Source of the DNA: an uncultured Bacteroidales bacterium
GTDB taxonomy: Bacteria > Bacteroidota > Bacteroidia > Bacteroidales > UBA932
Assembly: GCA_946062035.1 (NCBI GenBank)
Contig: CAMGTS010000009.1
Span: 1 to 14,359 of the forward strand
DNA length: 14,359 nucleotides
Direction of reading: 5' to 3'
Part shown: piece after piece, positions 5,820 through 12,321 of the stretch
How the letters are laid out: the number at the start of each line of letters is the position of its first letter
How positions within the stretch are numbered: position 1 is the stretch's first letter
The notes under the pieces: generated by a model
Told to the model about the DNA's origin: nothing
Database searches by the model: none
Seen by the model: only the letters and a program-made list of their open reading frames with translations
Position numbers and translations under genes: made by a program

Positions 5820-8381
5820 TCAGTTAATCGGGACATGGCGGGAGATTGTCTCTTTTTTGAAAATATAATCACCCTCAGTCGTAATACCCTCTATGACAAT
5901 CGTATACGGAGAACTGCCGTCAGAGGTAGAGAATTCAAACGAAGACTTGCCATCCTGCGGCACCTCCAAAGCCGGATTCCAATAGACAGTAGACCGTCTG
6001 TCCGCACCGGCGGGTACCTGTCGCCTTGTCCTATAGTCATAGACAGGAGAATAGAACGCCACTGGCTTTTGCCAACCCAAAGGATAACCTTTAGTTACGT
6101 TTCTCGGCATCCCCGTCCTCTCATTCAGAGCGGTCTGTATCATTACCACGCTCCTGATTGATGCGCTGCCGTCCATCATCGGAGAGAACGGAGCGGCATC
6201 AGATCCGGTAACATATACGACAGAAGAAACATCGCTTACCATAAAATTCTGAAGTTCAGAACTCGAGAATGCGCTTGCCCCGTTAATAAAAACAAGAATC
6301 TCTTCCCAACCGTCAGAGATTGTCATACCTGCGGCAATCTTAGGCACACGGCACACGAGAATCTTATCTCCAGTCACCGTATCTGTCTTAAACCTAAGTC
6401 CCTGGCACGTTTCATTGATATATGTCATCAGGTCGTAATTCTTGTATGGCTCCAAATCCGCCCCTTCCCTAAGCTGCCCCTTCTTGAACATACGGTTCGG
6501 AATGGGCGACGGATTGTTCACCGCCTTGATTTTTCTTCCCGCCGTGACATATAGCGGGTCGAGCTGATATACTATATCGCCGCCTGTATCGTAGTAACGC
6601 TGCATCAGTTCCTGTCCTATCTTCGCATCGTATCTTGTGCTGTCGCCACGGCGGTAATAATCGAGCATAGGAGCGAAAGAATCGTCATCGATATACGGAA
6701 TAAACGATTTTTTGCCGCTCGTACCAACCGCATTAACAATAAAGAGAGTACTGTCAGGAAAACTAATGTCTTTCAGTTCGAAATAACCCGTTGTATCCAA
6801 CTGGCCTATTGCGGAAAAATTAATGGATGGAGCGACAAATGAAACCAAAGACTGCCTATGCTTTTTTGTGGCCTTGACACGGCCGCTTACGGTCTGGATA
6901 TACTCCCTGCCGAATTTCGGCATTGGATTATCGCCCTTGAGGATATCCTGAAGGTCATAGTAGACCCAGCCTTGAGTAAGCATCAGCAGGTCGATTGATT
7001 TAACACGCTCCGCATAAGGCACCGAAAGGTCGAAGTACCATTGAGGGTCTTCTATATACCCCTTAATTTCGCTTCCGAGCATCATATACGAGAGGATGTT
7101 ATTCTCCAAACCCTTGTACGGGACATATCTGTTGTCCGTGACGGCAATGGAGAGGTCACCGGCTATATTCCGGCCTGTAGGAGAATACAATGACAACCCT
7201 ATCGAGGCGTTTTCTCTTTGTGCGTATGATTGCTTGTCTGGAGTTATCTCCACCTGCGCCATAATCTGAGGCAAGTTGAAGAACGGACGCTCCGCATAAA
7301 CATTTCCCTTGCCATCCACTACTGCCGCATTGACAATACCGCTCCGCATCTTGGCGGCCGCGACTGCAAGCATCTTAGCCTTTTCGAGCGGTTGATTGTA
7401 GAATATCTCAGAGCCGTCATGAAGGATAAACATCAGAGAATCAGTATTTATTCCAGAAGAAACGCTAATCTTTGAGATAAAGTTCGCTCCTCTGCGCTCT
7501 ATATTGATGACGATGCCCCTTGGTTCGATTGCTGGAAGCTCTACTTTCTTGTTCACACCTCTTTCATCGGTAACTACAGCATGGTATTTCTCCCCCGCTT
7601 TTAGTTCTTTCAGAATGAATTTTCCGAACCCTTTGTTGTCGCTTTCAAACTCAGTTATTTTCTCGTCCGCCGCATTATAAACTATGCCGGAAACTTTGGT
7701 TGAAAGACCGTCTTCCGCAAGCGCCTTGAATGCCACTACGCCGTCAATCCCATCTACAAGCCTACCGCTCTCTGCGAAAAACCCGCACTCAATATCCTTG
7801 ATATCTTTTTGTTTATCAAACGGGTACGCTACCCCTATCTTTGTATATTCGTCTCTTTCCCTGACATTTTTCTCTTTCATTGACGCAAGATGCCGATCCT
7901 TCATAGGATTGACTATCTCAAGGTTTTTCGAATAGATATACTCTGAAGGGAAGTTCAGCCCCCAGTAGGTGTATGCCCTGAGAATCGCCTTGCCTGTATT
8001 CATATCCGAAGAGATAGGTACATATCCCTGAATGATACCGCCTCTGCGCTTCGCCTTGACCCTCTCAATAATTTTCTTGGTTTCTGAAACCTTACCTGAA
8101 TATATATCTTTCTCATATTGGAAGCCGATAAGCTCCACATACACAAAGTTGCTTTCAGGAAATTCAGAGTAGAGCGAGTTGTTAAGCAGATACGCCTTAA
8201 ACCACAGAGTATCTCCTACGCAATAAAAATCCCTGTCGGTGTGCAGATAGAGTTTTTCAGGGGAGAGCAGCTTGGAATAGGCTGAAAACTTTTCATCTAT
8301 AGAATTTTGCGCAAAGGCGGATACGGATGCGGCAAATACGAAGAGCAGTGATGCCAAAAGGGCGAAGAATTTCCTGTTCAT
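5820..8381 (-). CDS. Large exported MG2-domain protein with degenerate plug segment
   Basis: The 853-residue product begins with a signal peptide (MNRKFF, hydrophobic core to about residue 22, likely cleavage after AFAQ or AFA). Domains seen in order: a macroglobulin MG2-type domain at about 41-156 (EKLYLHTDRDFYCVGDTLWFKAYLL, split here as EKLYLHTDRD and GDTLWFKAYLL), Ig-like beta segments at about 195-290, a second MG-like unit at 376-420, a carboxypeptidase-regulatory-like unit at 498-548 (SGRV...TTGYFELKDI), a weak TonB-plug-like segment at about 641-750, and a C-terminal beta domain with YTIVIEGITTEG. This architecture recurs in Bacteroidota as exported proteins of unknown function, often annotated as MG2 or plug-domain proteins. 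No C-terminal barrel or thioester motif is present. An in-frame extension of 53 codons upstream is rejected because it runs back across the tsf terminator into tsf and hides the signal peptide. Confidence 0.8.
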   Translation of the reverse strand: MNRKFFALLASLLFVFAASVSAFAQNSIDEKFSAYSKLLSPEKLYLHTDRDFYCVGDTLWFKAYLLNNSLYSEFPESNFVYVELIGFQYEKDIYSGKVSETKKIIERVKAKRRGGIIQGYVPISSDMNTGKAILRAYTYWGLNFPSEYIYSKNLEIVNPMKDRHLASMKEKNVRERDEYTKIGVAYPFDKQKDIKDIECGFFAESGRLVDGIDGVVAFKALAEDGLSTKVSGIVYNAADEKITEFESDNKGFGKFILKELKAGEKYHAVVTDERGVNKKVELPAIEPRGIVINIERRGANFISKISVSSGINTDSLMFILHDGSEIFYNQPLEKAKMLAVAAAKMRSGIVNAAVVDGKGNVYAERPFFNLPQIMAQVEITPDKQSYAQRENASIGLSLYSPTGRNIAGDLSIAVTDNRYVPYKGLENNILSYMMLGSEIKGYIEDPQWYFDLSVPYAERVKSIDLLMLTQGWVYYDLQDILKGDNPMPKFGREYIQTVSGRVKATKKHRQSLVSFVAPSINFSAIGQLDTTGYFELKDISFPDSTLFIVNAVGTSGKKSFIPYIDDDSFAPMLDYYRRGDSTRYDAKIGQELMQRYYDTGGDIVYQLDPLYVTAGRKIKAVNNPSPIPNRMFKKGQLREGADLEPYKNYDLMTYINETCQGLRFKTDTVTGDKILVCRVPKIAAGMTISDGWEEILVFINGASAFSSSELQNFMVSDVSSVVYVTGSDAAPFSPMMDGSASIRSVVMIQTALNERTGMPRNVTKGYPLGWQKPVAFYSPVYDYRTRRQVPAGADRRSTVYWNPALEVPQDGKSSFEFSTSDGSSPYTIVIEGITTEGDYIFKKETISRHVPIN

Positions 8382-8532
8382 AATAATACACAATAGGTTA
8401 AGATTAGACAAAAAAAATACAGATTTGTCAAATCCGCAATACCTGAAATTATTAACAATCACAAAAAAACAAGCGGTGCGACGGAAAACCCGAAGCACCG
8501 CAAGACAATAACTATGAAAAACTAATTGAAAA
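8382..8532. other. Intergenic region between tsf and the MG2 gene
   Basis: This 151-bp gap holds the tsf terminator (8463-8501), a near-perfect palindrome GATTTG-T-CAAATC at 8422-8434, and AT-rich sequence before the MG2 start. No convincing TAnnTTTG element was found for the MG2 gene. The closest is a T-rich TATTTTTT on the minus strand, so its promoter is unassigned. Confidence 0.5.
8463..8501 (-). terminator. Intrinsic terminator of the rplM-rpsI-rpsB-tsf operon
   Basis: On the minus strand GCGGTGC and GCACCGC (plus positions 8495-8501 and 8473-8479) form a 7-bp GC-rich stem. An inner CGG/CCG pairing (8482-8484 with 8490-8492) extends it across a bulge. A T-rich tail follows (A-run at 8463-8469). 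It lies 31 nt after the tsf stop codon. Confidence 0.88.
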
Positions 8533-9360
8533 TTAGTCACTTAAAGAGTATCTGTGGAATGCGACAACTTTCGCACCGTTAGCGGCTCTGTTAAGGTACT
8601 GTTTTACAGTCTCCTTACCATCGCCCAAAGCGAGAACCTGCTCCTCAAGAGTCTTCTCCTTGAAGAATTTCTGAAGCTTGCCTTCAACTATTCTTTCAGC
8701 GATAGCGGCAGGCTTGCCCTCGTTTGCCACCTCTTCTCTGTAAATCTGAAGCTCTTTCTCAATGATGTCCTTAGGGCAGTCATCCTTAGAGATAGACACA
8801 GGTACCATTGCGGTAATCTGCATTGCTACCTCCTTAACGACAGCCTCATCTACTTTTTCATTGAAACCTACGATTGTAGCGACCTTCTGGTTATTGTGTA
8901 CATAATAACCGACGAAAGGAGCCTCGATTTTCTCGTAGCATGCAACCAAGTGCTTCTCACCGCTCTTGCCTGTCTGCTCCATTACATGGTCGCTGACAGT
9001 AAGATCGCCGACTTTGCATGCGTTCAAAGCCTCTGCATCCGCAGGAAGCTCAGCGATAGCGACATCTGCGATAGACTTGGCAAGATTCTGGAAACCATCG
9101 GTCTTGGCAACGAAGTCAGTCTCACAACCGAGACATACGAGAACCGCTACTGTATTGTCAGCGTTTGTTCTTGCGAGAACAGCGCCTTCAGTAGTCTCTC
9201 TGTCTGAACGTTTTGCCGCAACCAATTTACCTTTCTCTCTCAAAAGTTCCTTAGCTCTGTCAAAATCACCGTTTGCCTCGATGAGAGCCTTTTTGCAATC
9301 CATCATTCCGGCCTGCGTCATTTTACGCAGCTTCATTACGTCTGATGCTTTAATCTCCAT
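8533..9360 (-). CDS. tsf: Translation elongation factor Ts
   Basis: Guanine nucleotide exchange factor that regenerates EF-Tu-GTP from EF-Tu-GDP. The 275-residue protein has the N-terminal UBA-like domain (1-50; LRKMTQAGMMDCKKAL) and the EF-Tu-contacting Thr-Asp-Phe-Val at 81-84 (CETDFVAKTDGF). The rest covers the core and C-terminal domains. Length is close to the Escherichia coli protein (283). It is the last gene of the operon, 16 nt after rpsB, and is followed by a terminator. A good Shine-Dalgarno-like GGAGGA lies 8 nt before the ATG, which is unusual among the genes here. Confidence 0.97.
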   Translation of the reverse strand: MEIKASDVMKLRKMTQAGMMDCKKALIEANGDFDRAKELLREKGKLVAAKRSDRETTEGAVLARTNADNTVAVLVCLGCETDFVAKTDGFQNLAKSIADVAIAELPADAEALNACKVGDLTVSDHVMEQTGKSGEKHLVACYEKIEAPFVGYYVHNNQKVATIVGFNEKVDEAVVKEVAMQITAMVPVSISKDDCPKDIIEKELQIYREEVANEGKPAAIAERIVEGKLQKFFKEKTLEEQVLALGDGKETVKQYLNRAANGAKVVAFHRYSLSD

Positions 9361-9365
9361 TTCTG

Positions 9366-9373
9366 TGTCCTCC
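9366..9373 (-). promoter_or_regulatory. Shine-Dalgarno-like site of tsf
   Basis: In the 16-nt gap between the rpsB stop and the tsf ATG, the minus strand reads CCGGAGGACACAG, placing GGAGGA about 8 nt before the start codon. Bacteroidota rarely use such sites, and none is evident before most other genes in this window. Confidence 0.6.
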
Positions 9374-9376
9374 GGA

Positions 9377-10240
9377 TTATTTAGCCTCCTCTGCCTTGGC
9401 AGGTGAAACCTTTGTAACTTTTCTTCTCGGACGAAGCTTGCGACCGTCAGCTGAAACCTCAGCGTCGCCCTGCTTCTTGTCGTCCATCATCTTTGCCGCC
9501 TCTTTATCCTTCGCTCTCTTCTCCTCCTCGGCAGCGGCTTTCTCCTTCTCTACCTTTCTCTCTTCCAAACCCTCTGCGATAGCGCCACAAAGAGCTGAAA
9601 CAACGACTGCTACAGATTTTGAAGCATCATCGTTCGCAGGAATCACAAAGTCGATAGGAGTAGGGTCGCAGCATGTGTCTACCATAGCTATAACAGGGAT
9701 GTTCAATCTCTTAGCCTCTTTAACGGCATTAGCCTCTTTCTGAACATCAACAACAAACAGTGCTGATGGAAGACGGTTAAGATCTGCGATAGAACCCAAG
9801 TTCTTCTCCAACTTTGCTCTCTGACGAGTAACCTGCAATTTTTCTCTCTTTGCAAGAGTATCGAAAGTGCCGTCTGAAATCATCTTGTCAATGGTATTCA
9901 TCTTCTTTACAGCCTTGCGGATTGTAGGGAAGTTGGTAAGCATACCACCCGGCCATCTTTCTGTAACATAAGGCATATTCACTGCCTTTGCCTGCTCTGC
10001 AATAATATCTTTTGCTTGCTTTTTAGTCGCGACAAACAAAACCTTACGACCGCTGCGCACAAGGTTCTTAAGCATATTTGCCGCATCATCTATCATAAGC
10101 ACGGTTTTGTGCAGGTCGATGATATGGATCCCGTTCTTCTCCATGAAGATATAAGGAGCCATTTTCGGATTCCATTTTCTTTTGAGGTGTCCGAAATGAG
10201 CGCCTGCCTCTAATAATTCTTGGAAATTTGTTCTTGGCAT
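9377..10240 (-). CDS. rpsB: 30S ribosomal protein S2
   Basis: Small-subunit protein that binds late near the 16S head-body junction. The 287-residue product starts MPRTNFQELLEAGAHFGH, matching Bacteroidales S2 proteins, which begin M(S/P)RTNF. A TTG and an ATG up to 11 codons upstream are therefore not chosen. Core motifs are present: LKRKWNPKMAPYIF, IDLHKT, LFVATKKQA, TERWPGGMLTNF and IPVIAMVDTCCDPTPIDFVIPANDDA (given in part: VDTCCDP, IPANDDA). After the core, about 60 residues form a charged Lys/Glu/Ala-rich tail absent from the shorter Escherichia coli protein (241 residues). It sits between rpsI, after a 137-nt structured-looking gap, and tsf. Confidence 0.97.
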   Translation of the reverse strand: MPRTNFQELLEAGAHFGHLKRKWNPKMAPYIFMEKNGIHIIDLHKTVLMIDDAANMLKNLVRSGRKVLFVATKKQAKDIIAEQAKAVNMPYVTERWPGGMLTNFPTIRKAVKKMNTIDKMISDGTFDTLAKREKLQVTRQRAKLEKNLGSIADLNRLPSALFVVDVQKEANAVKEAKRLNIPVIAMVDTCCDPTPIDFVIPANDDASKSVAVVVSALCGAIAEGLEERKVEKEKAAAEEEKRAKDKEAAKMMDDKKQGDAEVSADGRKLRPRRKVTKVSPAKAEEAK

Positions 10241-10377
10241 TGTTTTAATTTTTAATGTTTCTCTTTTCATCAATCCTAAAGGTAGAGCCTTGCTATCCTA
10301 AGGATTTTCCGCAGGAGCCCAAGCGACTCTAAGCAGCTTTGTTTTTGCTCCCGTGCGTAATCAGCTTTAAGTAAATA
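10241..10377 (-). promoter_or_regulatory. rpsI-rpsB intergenic region with nested inverted repeats (candidate S2 leader)
   Basis: This 137-nt gap is much longer than the other gaps in the operon (3 and 16 nt). On the minus strand GGAGC (plus 10347-10351) can pair with GCTCC (10314-10318), with an inner AAGC/GCTT pairing (10336-10339 with 10321-10324). Closer to rpsB, AATCCT (10301-10306) can pair with AGGATT (10272-10277), enclosing AAGG-CTCTA-CCTT. S2 is known to autoregulate its own operon in Escherichia coli, so a leader is plausible. I do not recognise a named Rfam motif. Confidence 0.35.
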
Positions 10378-10767
10378 TTAACGTTTACTGAACTGGAAGC
10401 GTCTACGTGCACCAGGCTGACCAGGTTTCTTTCTTTCAACCTCTCTTGCATCACGAGAAAGGAAGCCTTCCTTCTTGAGAGCAGAGCGGTATGCCTCAGA
10501 ATCGATTTTGCAAAGCGCACGTGCGATTGCAAGTCTGAGAGCTTCTGCCTGACCTTTGATACCACCGCCTACAAGGTTAACCTTGATGTCAAAGTTTCCA
10601 AGAGTGTTGGTAACTGTAAGAGGCTGCTTTACAATGTACTGAAGAGAAGGGTCTACGAAGTATGCCTCTACCTCTTTGTCATTGATTGTGATGTTGCCTT
10701 TACCTGAGTTAACGAAAACGCGAGCTACAGCTGATTTACGTCTTCCAAGGGCGTTAATTGTCTCCAT
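10378..10767 (-). CDS. rpsI: 30S ribosomal protein S9
   Basis: Small-subunit head protein whose C-terminal tail reaches the P-site tRNA. The 129-residue product is full length. It has the family start INALGRRKSAVARVF at residues 4-18, the central VGGGIKGQAEALRLAIARAL (shortened: GGGIKGQAEALRLAIA), and the C-terminal KKPGQPGARRRFQFSKR, ending in the universal Ser-Lys-Arg. It starts 3 nt after the rplM stop codon, the usual rplM-rpsI pair, and is presumably translationally coupled. Confidence 0.98.
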   Translation of the reverse strand: METINALGRRKSAVARVFVNSGKGNITINDKEVEAYFVDPSLQYIVKQPLTVTNTLGNFDIKVNLVGGGIKGQAEALRLAIARALCKIDSEAYRSALKKEGFLSRDAREVERKKPGQPGARRRFQFSKR

Positions 10768-10770
10768 GCT

Positions 10771-11223
10771 CTAAATTTCGTTTAATTTGATTGTTCTTGG
10801 TTTCTGAGCTTCGTGCTTGTGTTCTGCGCCTGCATATACGTGCAAATTGCGGAACATCTGAGCTCCAAGTCTGTTTTTAGGAAGCATTCCTCTGACAGCT
10901 TCCTCGATGAGTGCTACCGGTTTGCGCTGGAGAATCTCCTTTGGAGTTGAAAAGCGCTGACCGCCCGGATAACCGGTGTGTCTGATGTACACCTTGTCTG
11001 TCAACTTGTTACCTGTAAGACGTACCTTCTCGGCGTTGATAACGATGACGTTATCACCACAGTCTGTGTGAGGTGTGAAGTTGGCCTTGTTCTTGCCTCT
11101 GAGCACCAATGCTATACGAGAAGCAAGACGTCCTAAAACCAAGTCTGTCGCATCGATAAGAACCCACTCTTTAGTTGCGCTCTTGTCGTTTACGAAGATT
11201 GTTTTATAACTTCTGTAATCCAC
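10771..11223 (-). CDS. rplM: 50S ribosomal protein L13
   Basis: Early-assembling large-subunit protein. The 150-residue product shows the L13 motifs: WVLIDATDLVLGRLAS at about 20-35, LRGKNKANFTPHTDCGD at 41-57, HTGYPGG at about 82-88, AVRGMLPKNRLG at about 109-120 and YAGAEHKHEAQKP. The start codon is GTG (11221-11223). No in-frame ATG lies nearby upstream, and the MDYRSYKT start aligns with the Bacteroides form MDTLSYKT. It is first in the rplM-rpsI-rpsB-tsf operon, with an exact-consensus promoter at 11270-11300 and a leader of about 40 nt. Confidence 0.97.
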   Translation of the reverse strand: MDYRSYKTIFVNDKSATKEWVLIDATDLVLGRLASRIALVLRGKNKANFTPHTDCGDNVIVINAEKVRLTGNKLTDKVYIRHTGYPGGQRFSTPKEILQRKPVALIEEAVRGMLPKNRLGAQMFRNLHVYAGAEHKHEAQKPRTIKLNEI

Positions 11224-11269
11224 TGTTTGTTGTTTTAATTAGTTAATAATACCTTTTTACAAGGGGGTG

Positions 11270-11300
11270 CAAAGATAACCATTTTCTATTGATTTGCAAA
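11270..11300 (-). promoter_or_regulatory. Promoter of the rplM-rpsI-rpsB-tsf operon
   Basis: Minus-strand TTTG (11297-11300) is followed after exactly 19 nt by TATCTTTG (11270-11277), a full match to the Bacteroidota consensus. Transcription would start near 11263. The -33 element is half of the palindrome TTTGCAAA (11293-11300), shared with the divergent dus promoter region. Confidence 0.7.
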
Positions 11301-11313
11301 TCTATTACCTTTG
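11283..11313 (+). promoter_or_regulatory. Candidate promoter of the dus gene (probably leaderless)
   Basis: TACCTTTG (11306-11313) matches TAnnTTTG exactly. TTTC (11283-11286) lies 19 nt upstream as a 3-of-4 match to the -33 element. If the final G is near -7, transcription starts at about 11320, which is the A of the ATG. The element interleaves with the divergent rplM promoter. Confidence 0.55.
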
Positions 11314-11319
11314 CGGGGT

Positions 11320-12321
11320 ATGGCTTCATTCAAGATTGGCGACATAGAGTTTCCGGACAAGGCGTTGTTTCTCGCCCCGATGGAGGACGTGACAGACCCC
11401 TCTTTCCGATATATCTGCAAAGAGTTCGGAGCCGATATGATGTACACCGAGTTTGTCTCTTCGGACGGGCTTGTCCACAATGCCGAGAAGTCTTTCCTCA
11501 AAATGAAAGTCTACGACTACGAACGCCCGATAGGAATACAGATCTACGGACATATTCCTGAAGCCATGGTCGAAGCCGCCAAGTTCGCTGAGGAATGCAA
11601 ACCCGACCTGATAGATATCAATTTCGGCTGCCCGGTAAACAAAATCGCCAAAAGAGGTGCCGGCAGCGGAATGATGAAGTTCCCAGACAAAATGGTCGAG
11701 ATTACCGAGAAAGTCGTCAAGGCGGTAAAGCTTCCGGTTACGGTCAAAACCCGTTTGGGATGGGATGAAAACTCACTTATTATTCCAGAACTTGCCGAAA
11801 GGCTTCAGGATGCAGGAATCGCCGCACTGACGGTACACGGGCGCACAAGATGCCAGATGTATAAAGGGGAGGCTGACTGGAGTCTCATCGGAGAGATAAA
11901 GGCCAATCCAAGAATAAAGATCCCGATTATCGGAAACGGTGATATCACGGATGGTGCGGGCGCAAAAGCGGCCTTTGACAGGTACGGAGTCGATGCAGTC
12001 ATGATAGGAAGAGCGACTTACGGTCATCCTTGGATTTTCAAGGAGATCAAGCATTATTTAGATACCGGTGAAGAAATGCCGGCGATGAGCGTCGCCGAAA
12101 AAGTCAGCTTGGCAAAAAGGCACTTCGCTAAATCATTGGAGATAAAAGGCGAACGCCGCGGTCTGCTTGAGATGCGGCGTCACCTGAACTGTTATTTCAA
12201 ATCCCTTCCGAACTTCAAGGACACCCGAATCAGACTTGTCACCGAAAACAATCCGGACGAAGTCATCAGACTCTTGGACTATATCCTCGAACGTTGGGGT
12301 AATACCCAGATTTCTATATAG
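11320..12321 (+). CDS. tRNA-dihydrouridine synthase (DusB-like)
   Basis: FMN-dependent enzyme that reduces specific uridines in the tRNA D-loop to dihydrouridine, using NADPH. The 333-residue product has a TIM-barrel start with LAPMEDVTDPSFR (about 18-30), the catalytic cysteine Cys104 in NFGCPVNK, VKTRLGW at 142-148, HGRTR with YKGEADW, and the FMN-phosphate-binding IPIIGNGDI and VDAVMIGRA segments. The C-terminal helical domain (about 245-333) is present. DusB type is the best guess from NFGCPV and the length, but subfamily is not certain, so no symbol is given. ATG 11320 is chosen over a TTG three codons upstream, because the TTG lies inside the -7 promoter element. It overlaps pfkA tail-to-tail by 8 bp. 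Confidence 0.92.
   Translation: MASFKIGDIEFPDKALFLAPMEDVTDPSFRYICKEFGADMMYTEFVSSDGLVHNAEKSFLKMKVYDYERPIGIQIYGHIPEAMVEAAKFAEECKPDLIDINFGCPVNKIAKRGAGSGMMKFPDKMVEITEKVVKAVKLPVTVKTRLGWDENSLIIPELAERLQDAGIAALTVHGRTRCQMYKGEADWSLIGEIKANPRIKIPIIGNGDITDGAGAKAAFDRYGVDAVMIGRATYGHPWIFKEIKHYLDTGEEMPAMSVAEKVSLAKRHFAKSLEIKGERRGLLEMRRHLNCYFKSLPNFKDTRIRLVTENNPDEVIRLLDYILERWGNTQISI
12314..12321. other. Palindrome CTATATAG carrying both stop codons of dus and pfkA
   Basis: The convergent dus and pfkA genes overlap by exactly these 8 bp. CTATATAG is self-complementary, so each strand reads (T)CT-ATA-TAG and both proteins end Ser-Ile-stop. No hairpin with a T-run lies on either side, so transcripts from the two genes probably overlap at their 3' ends. 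Confidence 0.9.

Noticed and set aside
8382..8540. Upstream extension of the MG2 gene by 53 codons
   Set aside because: It would cross the tsf terminator and overlap tsf, and it would bury a clear signal peptide that begins at 8381.
8554..9207. Plus-strand open frame of 217 codons opposite tsf
   Set aside because: Antisense to a complete EF-Ts gene, with no recognisable motifs in the translation.
11311..11319. TTG start for the dus gene three codons upstream
   Set aside because: It falls within the -7 element, and the ATG at 11320 gives a normal N-terminus.
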